Shown here: piece after piece, positions 1 to 9,960 of the stretch
Numbering within the stretch: position 1 is the first letter of the stretch
How the letters are laid out: every line of letters begins with the position of its first letter
Origin: Archilochus colubris
Taxonomy: Eukaryota > Chordata > Aves > Apodiformes > Trochilidae
Reading direction: 5' to 3'
DNA length: 64,000 nt
Assembly: GCA_023079485.1 (NCBI GenBank)
Contig: CM041084.1
Span: 66,435,709-66,499,708, forward strand
Translations under genes and position numbers: made by a program
Notes under the pieces: model-generated
The model's database searches: none
Told to the model about the DNA's origin: nothing
The model's input: only the letters and a program-made list of their open reading frames with translations

Positions 1-1813
1 ACATCCCAAAAACTTCCTTTCAGTTTTTTTTTTCACACTGGAAATGTTTTTTAATGTTTGGGTTTAAAAAAAATTATTTTATAATGCTCACTAGGGGGAA
101 TTATTCTGCTTTAGCCTTGATTCCTCTACCTAACTCCAATTAGTGCAAATATCTTCATATCTGAGATGCAGCCTGCATACCTGAGCAACAAAACTACGTG
201 CTTGTCATGCTCTGTTTTGTGCTTAAACAGCATCCTTGCCCTTAAATTGTTTTAATTACTCTCTGAGTTCCCTGCAGAGGATTAGCTAGTCATGAGGCCT
301 GGTGCTCCAGTGGGGCCTCTTGTTTGGGTTCTTACAACTGCACCTACACTATTACTTTTGCCAAACTAGTTATGGGTATGTTGTTTTTCCTATGCTGCTG
401 GCCAAATGGTTGTGTTTGCAAAATTTTTTCCAATATTGACCTGGATAGTACTTCACATCTCAGCAACAGGGTTTTCTCTTAAGAGTTCCTTTAAAAGATT
501 TTGTTTTCCCCCTCTGTTGTTCAAATCCAGTATAAGGTGAGCCCTAACCAAAATTTAAGTTTTTATAAGCCAAATTATTTTTTCTTGCTTTTGGCATCTT
601 TATGTACTCCTGCGTTGTGCAATGAAGCATTTCCACAGGGAAAGCTTCACATTAAAAGCTTCACTGACTTCTCTTCCTTTTTCTTCTTGTTCTCTCTGAA
701 CAAAACCTTTCTGCTTCATACTTGGCAGCTGGGCCTCCTGCTAGTGAAAGACAGTGAATGAAAACTCCTCAGCAAATAGATTTCACTTATTAGAGAAGAT
801 ACCTTTACAATCTATAAAAGTCAGCTTTTCCTACTGGGTGTGCAGTAATGTATTTAATATTGTAGTTAAAAACCTAACAAGGTCTAGAACTCAATACAAA
901 CTGATGTGCCAGCTGCAGCAGAGAGGGGGGGACTTTTGCTTTCTGTGATTTCTTCAGCACTGGGGTGGGGTTTGAAGTGCTGTGCTGTCAGTCGCCTGCC
1001 TGATGGGGCTCATGCACAGAATAAGCCCTGCAGGAGTAGAGCCCAACAGACCCTCAAGGCTTCTCCCTTCCACAGGGGGTGAGAGGGTTTCTGGGACCAA
1101 CCCTGCTGCCTGCTGATGCATCACCTCCTTGGCAGGCACACATCTCCCTGCAGTAACCCACTGTCTCCAAACCAAGAGCTGGGGGTGAGGCTGCTGCAAA
1201 GTGAAGAAGTTTGATGCTAGCAGGGACTTCCAGACAGGGCTGCTGCTGCTTCATTCTTTCTAGCACCATCCAGCTGAGATTTGCTGAGCTCTGGCATGCT
1301 CTGAGCACAAGCCCTTTGTGTCTGTCTGGTGTTGGACTGCACCTCAGGAATAAAATGCTGGTGCTGTTTGTACGTAATATGTGTCTATGTGGTTTTTATA
1401 CAGTCCAGGTTTTAATTACTTGGGCACCTGAAATAGCAGCAGACTACTATGTTAGGTACTGTGGTAATTTTAATTGCTTTTTTAAAAATTAAAAAAAAAA
1501 AATCAGGAAAAAGGAATAGTCAGTGGTATGGAGAAAGAGAAATAACTTTCTTCTTTTTGTGTATGTTGCAACTTTTCAGGACAGCCTGCGAGGTACACTG
1601 AAGGTTCCTGGTTCATTGGCGACCAAGTGAGAGGGTGTGCATTTACACCAACATATATACCTTAGGTCAGGCAGCTGTAATAGGTATGTGTAAAAAGTGA
1701 AGCCTTGTACGGCTTTCTTTTGGTTACAAATTAACCTTTCCCTGGAGGAAACTGGTGGACAGAAATGGCAAAATGAAGCTGCTGTCACGAAGCAAACATA
1801 TTCCTTGGGTCCC
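1..1813. other. Unannotated noncoding stretch
   Basis: No gene or repeat family is recognised here. The stretch is AT-rich, with a T run at 24-33 and a 12-base A run at 1491-1502. A GC-richer pocket at about 950-1310 is open in several frames on both strands at once. That is what base composition alone produces, so I do not treat it as coding. Confidence 0.6.
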
Positions 1814-2158
1814 GTGGAGGGCCCCAAAATAGTCAGAGGAGTGGAACAGCTGTCCTATGAGGAAAAGCTGAGAGAGTTGTTCAGCCTGGAAAAGGCTTGT
1901 TATAGAACAAGGGGTAATGTTTTTCTATTAAAAAAGGGTAGATTCAGGCTAGGTAAAAGGAAGACGTTTTTTACAATGAAGGTGGTGAAACACTGGAACA
2001 AGTTGCTTAGAGAGCCTGTGGATACCTCATCCCTGGTAATATTCAAGGTCAGGGCAGAAGGGGCCCTGAGCAATCTAACAATCTAATATAGTTGCAGATG
2101 TCTGTGCTTACTGCAGAGGACTATATGACCTTAAAGTCCCCTGTAACATTCTGTACAT
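1814..2158 (+). mobile_element. CR1 LINE 3' fragment, degenerate
   Basis: This is a 5'-truncated CR1 retrotransposon remnant in sense orientation. Translation-like remnants follow the C-terminal end of CR1 ORF2: an EQLSYEEKLRELFSLEK segment, then GRFRLGKRKTFFTMKVVKHW and a 'VDTSSLVIFKV' block matching the usual 'VD.PSLE.FK'. Between 'FSLEK' and the 'RTRGN' block a stretch present in other copies is missing, so there is an internal deletion. The 3' end (about 2107-2158) retains a decayed 'gactatatgaccttaaagtc' and 'acattctgta' tail. Substitutions are frequent, so this is an old, inactive copy. The 5' boundary is approximate. Confidence 0.85.
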
Positions 2159-2204
2159 ACTTCTGTATTTTAACAATTGAATCCTTCCATTTTAAAAGGA
2201 TAGT

Positions 2205-2480
2205 GTAGTTTTACAAGGGAAGATGCAGTGATAGGACAAGGGGGAACGGGTAGCTTTATATTAGGTATTAGGAATGCATTTTTTACTGTGAGGTTGGTGA
2301 GACACTGGAAGAGGTTGCCCACTGAAGCTGTGGATACCCCCTGCCCAGAAGTGTTCAAGGCCAGGTTGGATGGGGCTTTGAGCAATCTGATCTAGTGGGA
2401 GGTGTCCCTGCCCATGGCAGGGGTTTGGAACTTGATGATCTTTAAGGTCCCTTCCAAGCCAAGCCATTCTATGATTTATA
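2205..2480 (+). mobile_element. CR1 LINE 3' fragment
   Basis: This second CR1 copy lies directly downstream of the first, on the same strand. It contains the 'gtgataggacaaggggg' block, the 'tttactgtgaggttggtgag' stretch followed by 'acactggaagaggttgccc', and a complete 3' end: 'ctttaaggtcccttccaagc' followed by one 'attctatgat' terminal unit. Both this copy and its neighbour carry the CR1 3' terminus. They are therefore two separate insertions, not one split element. It is better preserved than its neighbour but has no useful open frame. Confidence 0.93.
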
Positions 2481-5313
2481 ATGATCAATATTTCAAAGAC
2501 TTTTATGTAATTTCTGTGCTGTGATTATGTAGCCTCTTCATATAAAAAACATAGATTATTTGTTAAAACTCCATTTAACTCATCTGTAAAGTGCTGGATG
2601 ACAAGATGGAAAGAGTTTGGGGTTTGAGGCTTGCAGGCTTCTACTTGCAGCAGAAGAAGCTTTTGGAACATAGGCGTGAAGTCAACAGGTGGTAACCAGG
2701 CAAGAGCTGTTGCATGGTTTCCAGCTTTCATTTGTCACTCTGTGCTTTTATTGCTCTCAGTTGTACTGCTGTGCCAGGGCCTCTTCTGTAGTGACACAGA
2801 TTCCGTGCTCAGGGAAGAACTAGGTTGTCTTCTATATGGCCTCTTCCCTCTGGCACTGTCTTCCCAAAGGAAAAAAGTATTAGAGACACAGAAAACAATC
2901 CATCATCATAGGTTTGGAGCAGGAAAGCAATATTTCTATACTGTCCTTCTGCCATTTGTTGCTTGCAGGAAGAAAAACGTAGGGCAAGTTTGTTCTGGTG
3001 CTCTCTGAAGAGGATAGCCATACTTTGATGTGGCTAAGGTGATTCTATGTATGGAGTAAGTGACTAAGAGCTTGGGATATTATTTTTACAACAACTGTTG
3101 CAGTGTTTGTAAACTCATCCACAGTGTGAGACTTTGAACAAGGGAGTGTGAAGGAGACAAGCAGACTTAAGACCACTCAGAGCAGAGGCAATGGTATGTA
3201 CATACATTTATTTGTGGTTTGCATCAAATGTTCATCCTGCAAACGTACAAAAGCCTAAGGCTAATAAGAAACTTTGGCCTTGGAGTCATGTGGTCTCTCA
3301 AACAGTAGTAGAAGTGACGAAACCAGGTGCAAAGAAAAAGGCATTAATCTGCTTCTGCATCTCCCCTCCTTAGTTTCACCAATGGAGCTCAGCGGTTATG
3401 TGAAGTTATTACTGTGACAGTGGAATGTTGAGGTGGGTGGGAATTCTCTAGTGAATACTGTTCTTGCCAGAAAATATCACTTCATGTCCAAAGCTTCATA
3501 TGGAAGTACTGCTAGTATGTGATGGGAATACCAGCAGGAGAGATTTTTCAGCACTGGAAGCAAGCACTGCAGTTAGCAGAAAGTTCAGATCCAAGAGTAG
3601 CATCTATAGGTCAAAGCACTTGCTTTACTTCTTGTGAGGCTGGAGTTCAAAGTAGGGGCTTGTGTGGGGACTACTCCTGGTCTAACAGATTCTGAGCTGC
3701 CATGGGAGTGGCCTCCTTTTCTTCAGATTAAGCTCAGAATGGGAGAAGCTGTAAAACCTCAAGCTTCAAAGGGCTGAGAAAGGGTCTTTTACACTGTCCT
3801 GTCAGTGGAATGCCTTTCAGTGTATGGCAGCAGCAGCAGCAATAGCTTGAGGAACTGCTTTGGGAGCAACCTTTAATTTGCTGAGGAAACAGCCTCTGGC
3901 TTAGCATGAACTTGGCAGGTCTCATTTGGGTCAGGAGTCAGTCTCTCCTGTGTTACTTCATGGCTGGCACCCACAAGCAGCTCTTTGTTCAGGCAATACA
4001 TTTTACTTGGTGTTGAATCTGCATCACAATGGATCAATGGCTTCTGTTAAAACCCTGTGGCCCTCACGGATGGGCTAAATTTGTTTGCCAACATTGCAGT
4101 ACTGGTGTGCAACTTCAGATCGATGCAGATCATTGCTGGTTAGGCAGTAAGGAATTGCACACCAGGACAGCTGAACTGAGGTACGGTGTCAGCTTCTGTA
4201 ATTCTGGGGGAAACGGGTGTTTCTCTATCCTGGCTAATTTCCTCTGCTCTGGGGGAAGTGACTCTATAGAAACGAGCTCTGTTCACTTCCTGGGAATTGT
4301 TCAGTGGTGTCCAGGCACTCTTTCCATAATATGCCCTGGGACCTTGTGATGGAGCAGTCTCAGCAAAGGACTCATTAATATTTGATATAAAGGAACAGAG
4401 TTTCTGACCCTACAGATAAACTCTGTTTACAGGTGATTCAACAGGACAGAAAGTGATATCTATGCATATCAAGTATCTATAGCCAAATACTCAGTGGAAT
4501 TGTGTGGAATTTCAGTCACACAGATTTTGTGCTGGGGAAGTGTTGACTCAGCAGAGTTTTGCATTGAATAATCATGCACAAGCAGGGATTAATGTCCAAA
4601 ATAACTGCCCTTGTGCTTCTGGATCACATAGCATTGATAGCCTTTCTTTTCTAAAATGATCCAATTGACTTTCACACAGACCTGACATGAAATCTTTAAA
4701 AATGTTCTTGTAATCAAGTGCTGGCAGGTATGTAAAGAAGTGTCTGTTCCGTAACACTGTGGATGTCTCTTACCAGCTACACACACAGTGAACAAGCAGT
4801 TCAGTGCTTCTGGTCAAGAAAGCAGGTTTTGAATTAGGCAAGAATTTTGAATTTCATCAGCCTACTTTCCCATTTGCTCCCTTTGGTAGCTGAGCATTCC
4901 CTAACCTGTATTCCTCCTCCTCTTTCTGACTGATGGATGGTGAAGTTGGGTTTGTTTGGATGTGTGGAAAAAAGGACGTGAAGGAACTAAAGCAGGAGGA
5001 CTAAGTTAAAACTGGATTCTGATGGATTTTAGGAATGAATTTCAGACTGGTCAGCCCACTGCCAAAAAGTTATGAGTCTGATGCAAATGAATTTCATAGC
5101 TGCTGCTGACGTTCTTCCAGCAGCAGCAAGTCTGCTAAGGGAGTTTTGCAGTTGCTCCCTGTGAAGCTATTCCTGAGTTTACCCTGCTGTTCTCTGACTG
5201 CAGAAATACTGGGTTTCTCAATGTCTCCTTGTCATCAGCATGATGCCAACAATGAGAACACAGGGAGACTGCTTTCTCGGTGCCTCTGCTGTTGCTTCAA
5301 ATGTGCTGTAGAT
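2481..5313. other. Unannotated noncoding stretch
   Basis: No recognisable gene. The longest frame (2631-3008, plus) begins at TTG rather than ATG and has no family resemblance, so it is taken as chance. A short perfect CAG run of four units lies at 3828-3839. Otherwise this is ordinary unique-looking sequence with scattered short open frames. Confidence 0.6.
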
Positions 5314-6250
5314 AGAATCATAGAATCATAGAATTAGCCGGGTTGGAAGGGACCTCAGAGATCATCTAGTCCAACCCTTGACCCACCGGAGCAGTTGCTA
5401 GACCATGGCACTGAGTGCCACATCCAGTCTTTTTTAAATGTCTCCAGGGACGGAGAATCTACCACCTCACCGGGCAGTCCATTCCATAGCCTAATCACCC
5501 TCTCCGTGAAGAAATTCTTTCTAATATCTAACCTAAACCTCCCCTGGCACAACTTAAGACTGTGTCCTCTTGTCTTGTTGAAGGGCGTCTGTGAAAAGAG
5601 TCCAGTTCCCACCTCGCTACAGCCTCCTTTCAGGTAGTTGTAGACAGCAATGAGGTCTCCCCTGAGCCTCCTCTTCTTCAGGCTGAACAGCCCCAGCTCT
5701 CTCAGCCTCTCCTCATAGGGCCTGTGCTCGAGTCCCTTCACCAGCCTGGTTGCCCTCCTTTGGACCTGTTCCAGGACCTCTACATCCTTCTTAAACTGAG
5801 GGGCCCAGAACTGGACACAGTACTCGAGGTGTGGCCTAACCAGCGCTGAGTATAGGGGAAGAATCACCTCCCTGGACCTGCTGGTGGCGCTGTTTTTGAT
5901 ACAGGCCAGGATGCCATTGGCCTTCTTGGCCACCTGGGCACACTGCTGGCTCATGTTCAGTTTCTTGTCGATGCAGACTCCCAGGTCCCTTTCTGCCTGG
6001 CTGCTCTCCAGCCACTCTGTCCCCAGCCTGTAGCGCTGCATGGGGTTGTTGTGGCCGAAGTGCAGGACCCGGCACTTGGCCTTGTTGAACCTCATCCCGT
6101 TGGAATCGGCCCAGCTCTCTAGTCTGTCCAGGTCCCTCTGCAGATTCCTCCTGCCTTCGAGTTGGTCCACACTTCCTCCCAGCTTGGTGTCATCTGCGAA
6201 TTTGCTGATGATGGACTCAAGGTATCGCTCCCTCTGTTGAGCTTCATTGT
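5314..6250 (-). mobile_element. CR1 LINE, 5'-truncated, young copy
   Basis: This is a 5'-truncated CR1 non-LTR retrotransposon inserted on the minus strand. Its 3' terminus is at 5314, where two and a half copies of the 8-bp ATTCTATG-type unit (seen as 'agaatcat' on the plus strand) precede the diagnostic 'ccgggttggaagggacctca' end. The body runs to roughly 6230-6250, where similarity to CR1 stops. That is the usual product of incomplete reverse transcription. The ORF2 reading frame inside is unbroken down to its natural stop, which marks this as the youngest CR1 in the window. No target-site duplication is obvious, as is normal for CR1. The 5' junction is uncertain by about 20 bases. Confidence 0.97.
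5355..6242 (-). pseudogene. CR1 ORF2 C-terminal fragment (reverse transcriptase)
   Basis: This is the C-terminal part of the CR1 ORF2 polyprotein. It is uninterrupted for nearly 300 codons and ends at the family's usual ending 'VGLDDL' plus stop. Near its N-terminal side is [11 protein letters not shown], the reverse-transcriptase catalytic box (F/YADD) with its two metal-binding aspartates. Next come the thumb-like region '[20 protein letters not shown]' and 'VQFWAP', a basic '[20 protein letters not shown]' block, and '[19 protein letters not shown]'. The endonuclease domain and all reverse-transcriptase motifs before FADD are missing. There is no ATG at the upstream end (the frame opens at a TTG near 6282, probably in flanking DNA). 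The piece is therefore not an autonomous gene even though it has no stops or frameshifts. Confidence 0.93.
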
Positions 6251-6673
6251 AGTTGTGCAGAGGGAGCTTCGATGCTGCAACCAAATCTAAGTCTGATGAG
6301 CATCAGCAGAGCCTGATACAGACTTCTCTTTCCCAAGTGGCTGGGGTAGGACATGCTACATCCATCCCTTCCTCAGGGGACAGAGCAGGTACAGGGAAAG
6401 CTTCAGCAGAGGTAGGAGGTTCAGACTTGGTGAACTCTTTGAGTTATTTGTTCAGTCTCCTGAGTTTGCCAGTGCACTGAGCCTGCCACCTCAGCCAGGC
6501 ACTCCAGAAGGCACAGGTTGGTGTTGATGGCATCTGATGTGAGGGTGGGATAGAGCTGAGTGCAATCTGTGACTGGAATTTGCCAACCAGGCAGCTATTA
6601 TAGACATGGGATTATATGTACGAAGGGACAAAACGGTGAGAAAAGCATCCTCTTTTGTCCAGGTCCTAGCCTC

Positions 6674-6699
6674 ATATCATAGTACTATATCATAGTACA
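6674..6699. repeat. 13-bp tandem duplication
   Basis: Two adjacent 13-bp units 'atatcatagtact' and 'atatcatagtaca', differing only in the last base. This is probably a small replication-slippage duplication. Confidence 0.8.
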
Positions 6700-7687
6700 A
6701 TGCCCCTCCAGAAAGCCAAACTTACTTTTTAAAAATAAGAATTTCTTAGGCATGGGGCAAGCAATACATTAGAGTAGGCTGCTTTTTCTCAATGGGTATT
6801 CAGAAAGCAACATCTAGGAGAATTTCCATCTCATTCTAGCTTCTCTTTCCTTAATAGAAGTCAGTATGGATCAGAGCCACAAGGTTTTCCTAGTATGCAA
6901 ATTGCCAGAGATTTAAAATTAATATATGAATCTTCTTGTCCCAATAAACCAGTCTTGCTATGGATAGCTTTCTTCAGACAAGTCTATCTATCTGTCTTCG
7001 CATGATTCATTTCCATTCCAGGTAGGCAAATACAGGCTTTCTGAGTTAGCAAGGACATGACAGTTTGGACTAGGTAAGCCCAATTTGGATGTTGCCGAGA
7101 TGAGAAAGTGGGATTTTTTTAGAGCTCACTCTGGCAGAGAAAAGTTTCACTTACCAGTCTTATTCAAAGCCTGTCTCAATCCATTTCCTAAGCAGAAACG
7201 TGCTCATCTTTCTTCCCACTTCTGTTGCAATCTCTTCCAGAGGGGTTGATGATGGTGGGAAGGAGCAATTGCATTGGTTTTGAGGACTCAGTTTGCTGTG
7301 AGTACCCCAGCCCAAGCTCTGTGCTTTCTTGGAAAGAATGATGTGAGGAAATAGGATTGCAGAGCCTGGGGAGAAGCTTTGCAGACCACCTGGTCTTCAA
7401 ATTCCTGGCACTGCTCAGACTTGTCTCTGTAGGAAATCCATGTTCTAAGTCAAGCACACGTCACATGAGAAAATGAATTTGGCAAGAATTTTGTGAGTCC
7501 CTACTGATCTGCCAACAGATCCACCCCAAGCATCTTGTTCCATGGCTCTACACTTAGAATAGAGCAGCACAACTGACAGCCCAGTGTAGAAAAAATATAT
7601 ACTTACAGAAGTGCCTGGAGGTGGCTTCTGCACACATTCTCATGAACCAGTGCTGCTGCAAGCTGACTTTCCTTATCAGTGCATTCT

Positions 7688-7689
<2 letters not shown>

Positions 7690-7719
<30 letters not shown>
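7690..7719. repeat. Poly(T) tract, 30 bases
   Basis: This is an uninterrupted run of 30 T, the longest mononucleotide run in the window. It is followed by 'aaataaatg'. No repeat family was recognised on either side that would make it the tail of a minus-strand element, so it is listed as a simple repeat. Confidence 0.97.
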
Positions 7720-7723
<4 letters not shown>

Positions 7724-9559
7724 AAATGCAAGAGGGAAGAGAATTAAGGTAGCAGGAAAAAAACCCAAAACATTCCTTCTTTTTAGTTTTCTGTGTTCCT
7801 ACTGTCTTAGGAAGACTTCAGTTCTCCTGGGTGCTGTTTAGTCACTCAAAAATATACAAGTGTAGGGGACAATTCATACTTTTGGACTCACTTGACCTCT
7901 TCTTACATCATTAGTAGCAACTGGTGAGATGTTGCCGTGTGCATGTAAGTGCCATTTTGTGCATTGTTTTTCCCCCAAATATCTCAGCTTCAGAGCAAGG
8001 TGCATAAAGAAGGCGAAATTCAAATTCACTCTGGCACAATTACAGTAGAAATACACAGCTATTGAGCATAATGCAGGTGCCATGATGGGAAATATAATCT
8101 CATTTCCTCTTCTTTCTTTTCTTTTGTGTTAGGTGCTCTGGTATCATTTTCATGTGGGCTGTTCAGAAATTTTATTGTGTTGAGCATGTCTGGGAATTGG
8201 GAGGTCTCTATTGCAGAAGGCAGAGATTTTTGAGATGGGCTGTCAACAACTTGCAATGCTTTAACATCTCTTCAAGGTGACTGGATGATGTGCTTTGTAG
8301 AGAAGTGCCCCTTGGGGCAGCATAACTGGAAATTTGGGACTTTCTGATCAGGCCACAGATTTTTGAAAATTAGAGGCTGAAATTAGATATGTAAATCAAC
8401 CCTTCTGTATGAATAACCACAAACGTAACTATGGAAGGTTTCGGTGTTGCTGCCGTAAGATCTAAATGTAGGTTTCAAGGCTGAAACTCTGAGCTGTGGC
8501 GTTTCCTAGGGGAGCTGAGTAACCACATGTTTGAATAGTTTTCCTTTACATATTTGAACACAGCTGTATTTGTATTTATTTGTGTATTTGTTTCTATATC
8601 TTATATAAACGTGTAAGACATATCCCCAATAAGTAAATGTATGTCTGTATAAATGAATACATATGCAAACAACGACATTTAATATTTATTTACATTTCTT
8701 TTTATCTGACCTAGATTCTGCTAAGAGACAATTAGAAATACCTAATTATTCACTGAAGTTAAGAACACACTGAGAAATATTTTTAAAAATCCAGGTATGA
8801 AAAAAGCAATGGAGACTGATGGCATAGGTCTGTCCCTTGCTAGTTGTGCAAATTGTGTCAGTATAGCTGTAGGTACTGCAGCACTGTGGGTGAAAAACAA
8901 CCTTTTGTTTTCCTTCAAATAGTCTCATTTAGTGCTCTTCTGTCTTTATGAAGATAAGTAAGAACAACAGGCAGGAGTCTGAGGGCAGAGGTTGTGACAT
9001 GCCTGAGGTCTGGAGTCTGGGAGCTGAATTCTCATCTTTTTTATCTTTATGAGTGTTGGTGCCCTATCTGCTCTGTGACTCTCGGGGGATGGAAGGGACT
9101 CTGGCTTCTTAGAGAGGAAGGGCTCCAGTTCCCAGTTTGCACTCACCAAAATATATGAGCAACAAGAGAAGGCAGCAGAGATGCTGAAGGAGCCAAATTA
9201 CTTGTGAGGTGATAGAGCACCTGCTTGAGGCAGGAGGAGGCATCCTCCTTCTTCATGCAGGCAGGGGGAAGTGGGTGCCAGCCATGGCTCAAAGGGGGGT
9301 TATACGCTGGGTGTGGTTTTCAAGGTGAAAACACTGATTTGCCACTGCTCCCCAAATTTGAAGAGGCTGAGGGAAGGGAGTTAAGCCTCACACCCTGCTC
9401 AGACCAGCACTCTGGATGCCTGAGCAGGTAGCCTGTTAAATGAGCCAATTAAATGATGTAGTTAAAGCTGAGGTACATAGAGGTGTCCATAATGAAAAGG
9501 ACAAGACAGAAAAGACTTTTATAGCAGGAAGGAAGCAGCACTTTGGATGTTTTCCCTCC

Positions 9560-9960
9560 TGCTATCGAAGCTTTCTCCAACAGTTCTGGACCTGGATTTT
9601 CCCAGGAGGGGCTGCGGGCCCTTCCGGCTTGGAAGGTTGGAAGAGGAGAGCAGAGGGATGGCCAGGTTCGACTGGAGATGTCCCGGCTGGCTCCGCAGAT
9701 CTAATTTCCAGGCGAGCCACCTGATGGTGCTGTTTGCTCAAGTTCCCGGCAGCCGTGGGTCCTCCGAGCCTGCAGAGCTGTGGACCTGCATGTAGATCTG
9801 CCTTGTCACGAGGCATTTAATTAATAAATAAATGATAAAAAAGGTCTGCATCGCCCACCTGGCTCTGGTGGTGGGATATCACCTTTCTGTCAGGCCCTAA
9901 AGCAGCAATATATTTATATATATTTATTTAAAGCTCAATTTCAAAAAAATGCCTTGGAAA
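9560..9960. promoter_or_regulatory. CpG-richer block followed by AT-rich motif cluster; candidate regulatory element
   Basis: Nine CpG dinucleotides fall between 9614 and 9766, far denser than the surrounding sequence. An AT-rich cluster follows, with 'ttaattaataaataaatg' (homeodomain-like TAATTA core, about 9818-9836). Next is 'cgcccacctggctctggtgg' (9852-9871), with a CACCTG E-box and self-complementary cccacc/ggtggg arms, and then 'atatttatatatatttattt' (9910-9929). Overlapping open frames on both strands share this block, but none has a recognisable product. The composition and motif mix suggest a conserved noncoding or regulatory element. That is inference only, since no conservation data are available. 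Confidence 0.25.

Larger units (their letters stand above)
6251..9559. other. Unannotated noncoding stretch
   Basis: No gene recognised. It contains a small direct duplication (6674-6699), a 30-base T run (7690-7719), and AT-rich sequence around 8570-8710. Open frames here are short and unrelated to any family I know. Confidence 0.6.

Noticed and set aside
2631..3008. 125-codon plus-strand frame
   Set aside because: It begins at TTG, has no splice or initiation signals and no homology.
5395..6240. Plus-strand open frames antisense to the CR1 ORF2
   Set aside because: They are shadows of the CR1 coding sequence on the opposite strand. The same holds for antisense frames at 15467-15672 and 40342-40553.
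7022..7072. Segment with strong acceptor and gtaagc donor
   Set aside because: All three frames contain stops. At most it is a noncoding exon, and there is no other support.
9664..9674. 'ggttcgactgg', resembling a tRNA B box
   Set aside because: The ending does not fit the B-box consensus, and no A box or cloverleaf could be found around it.
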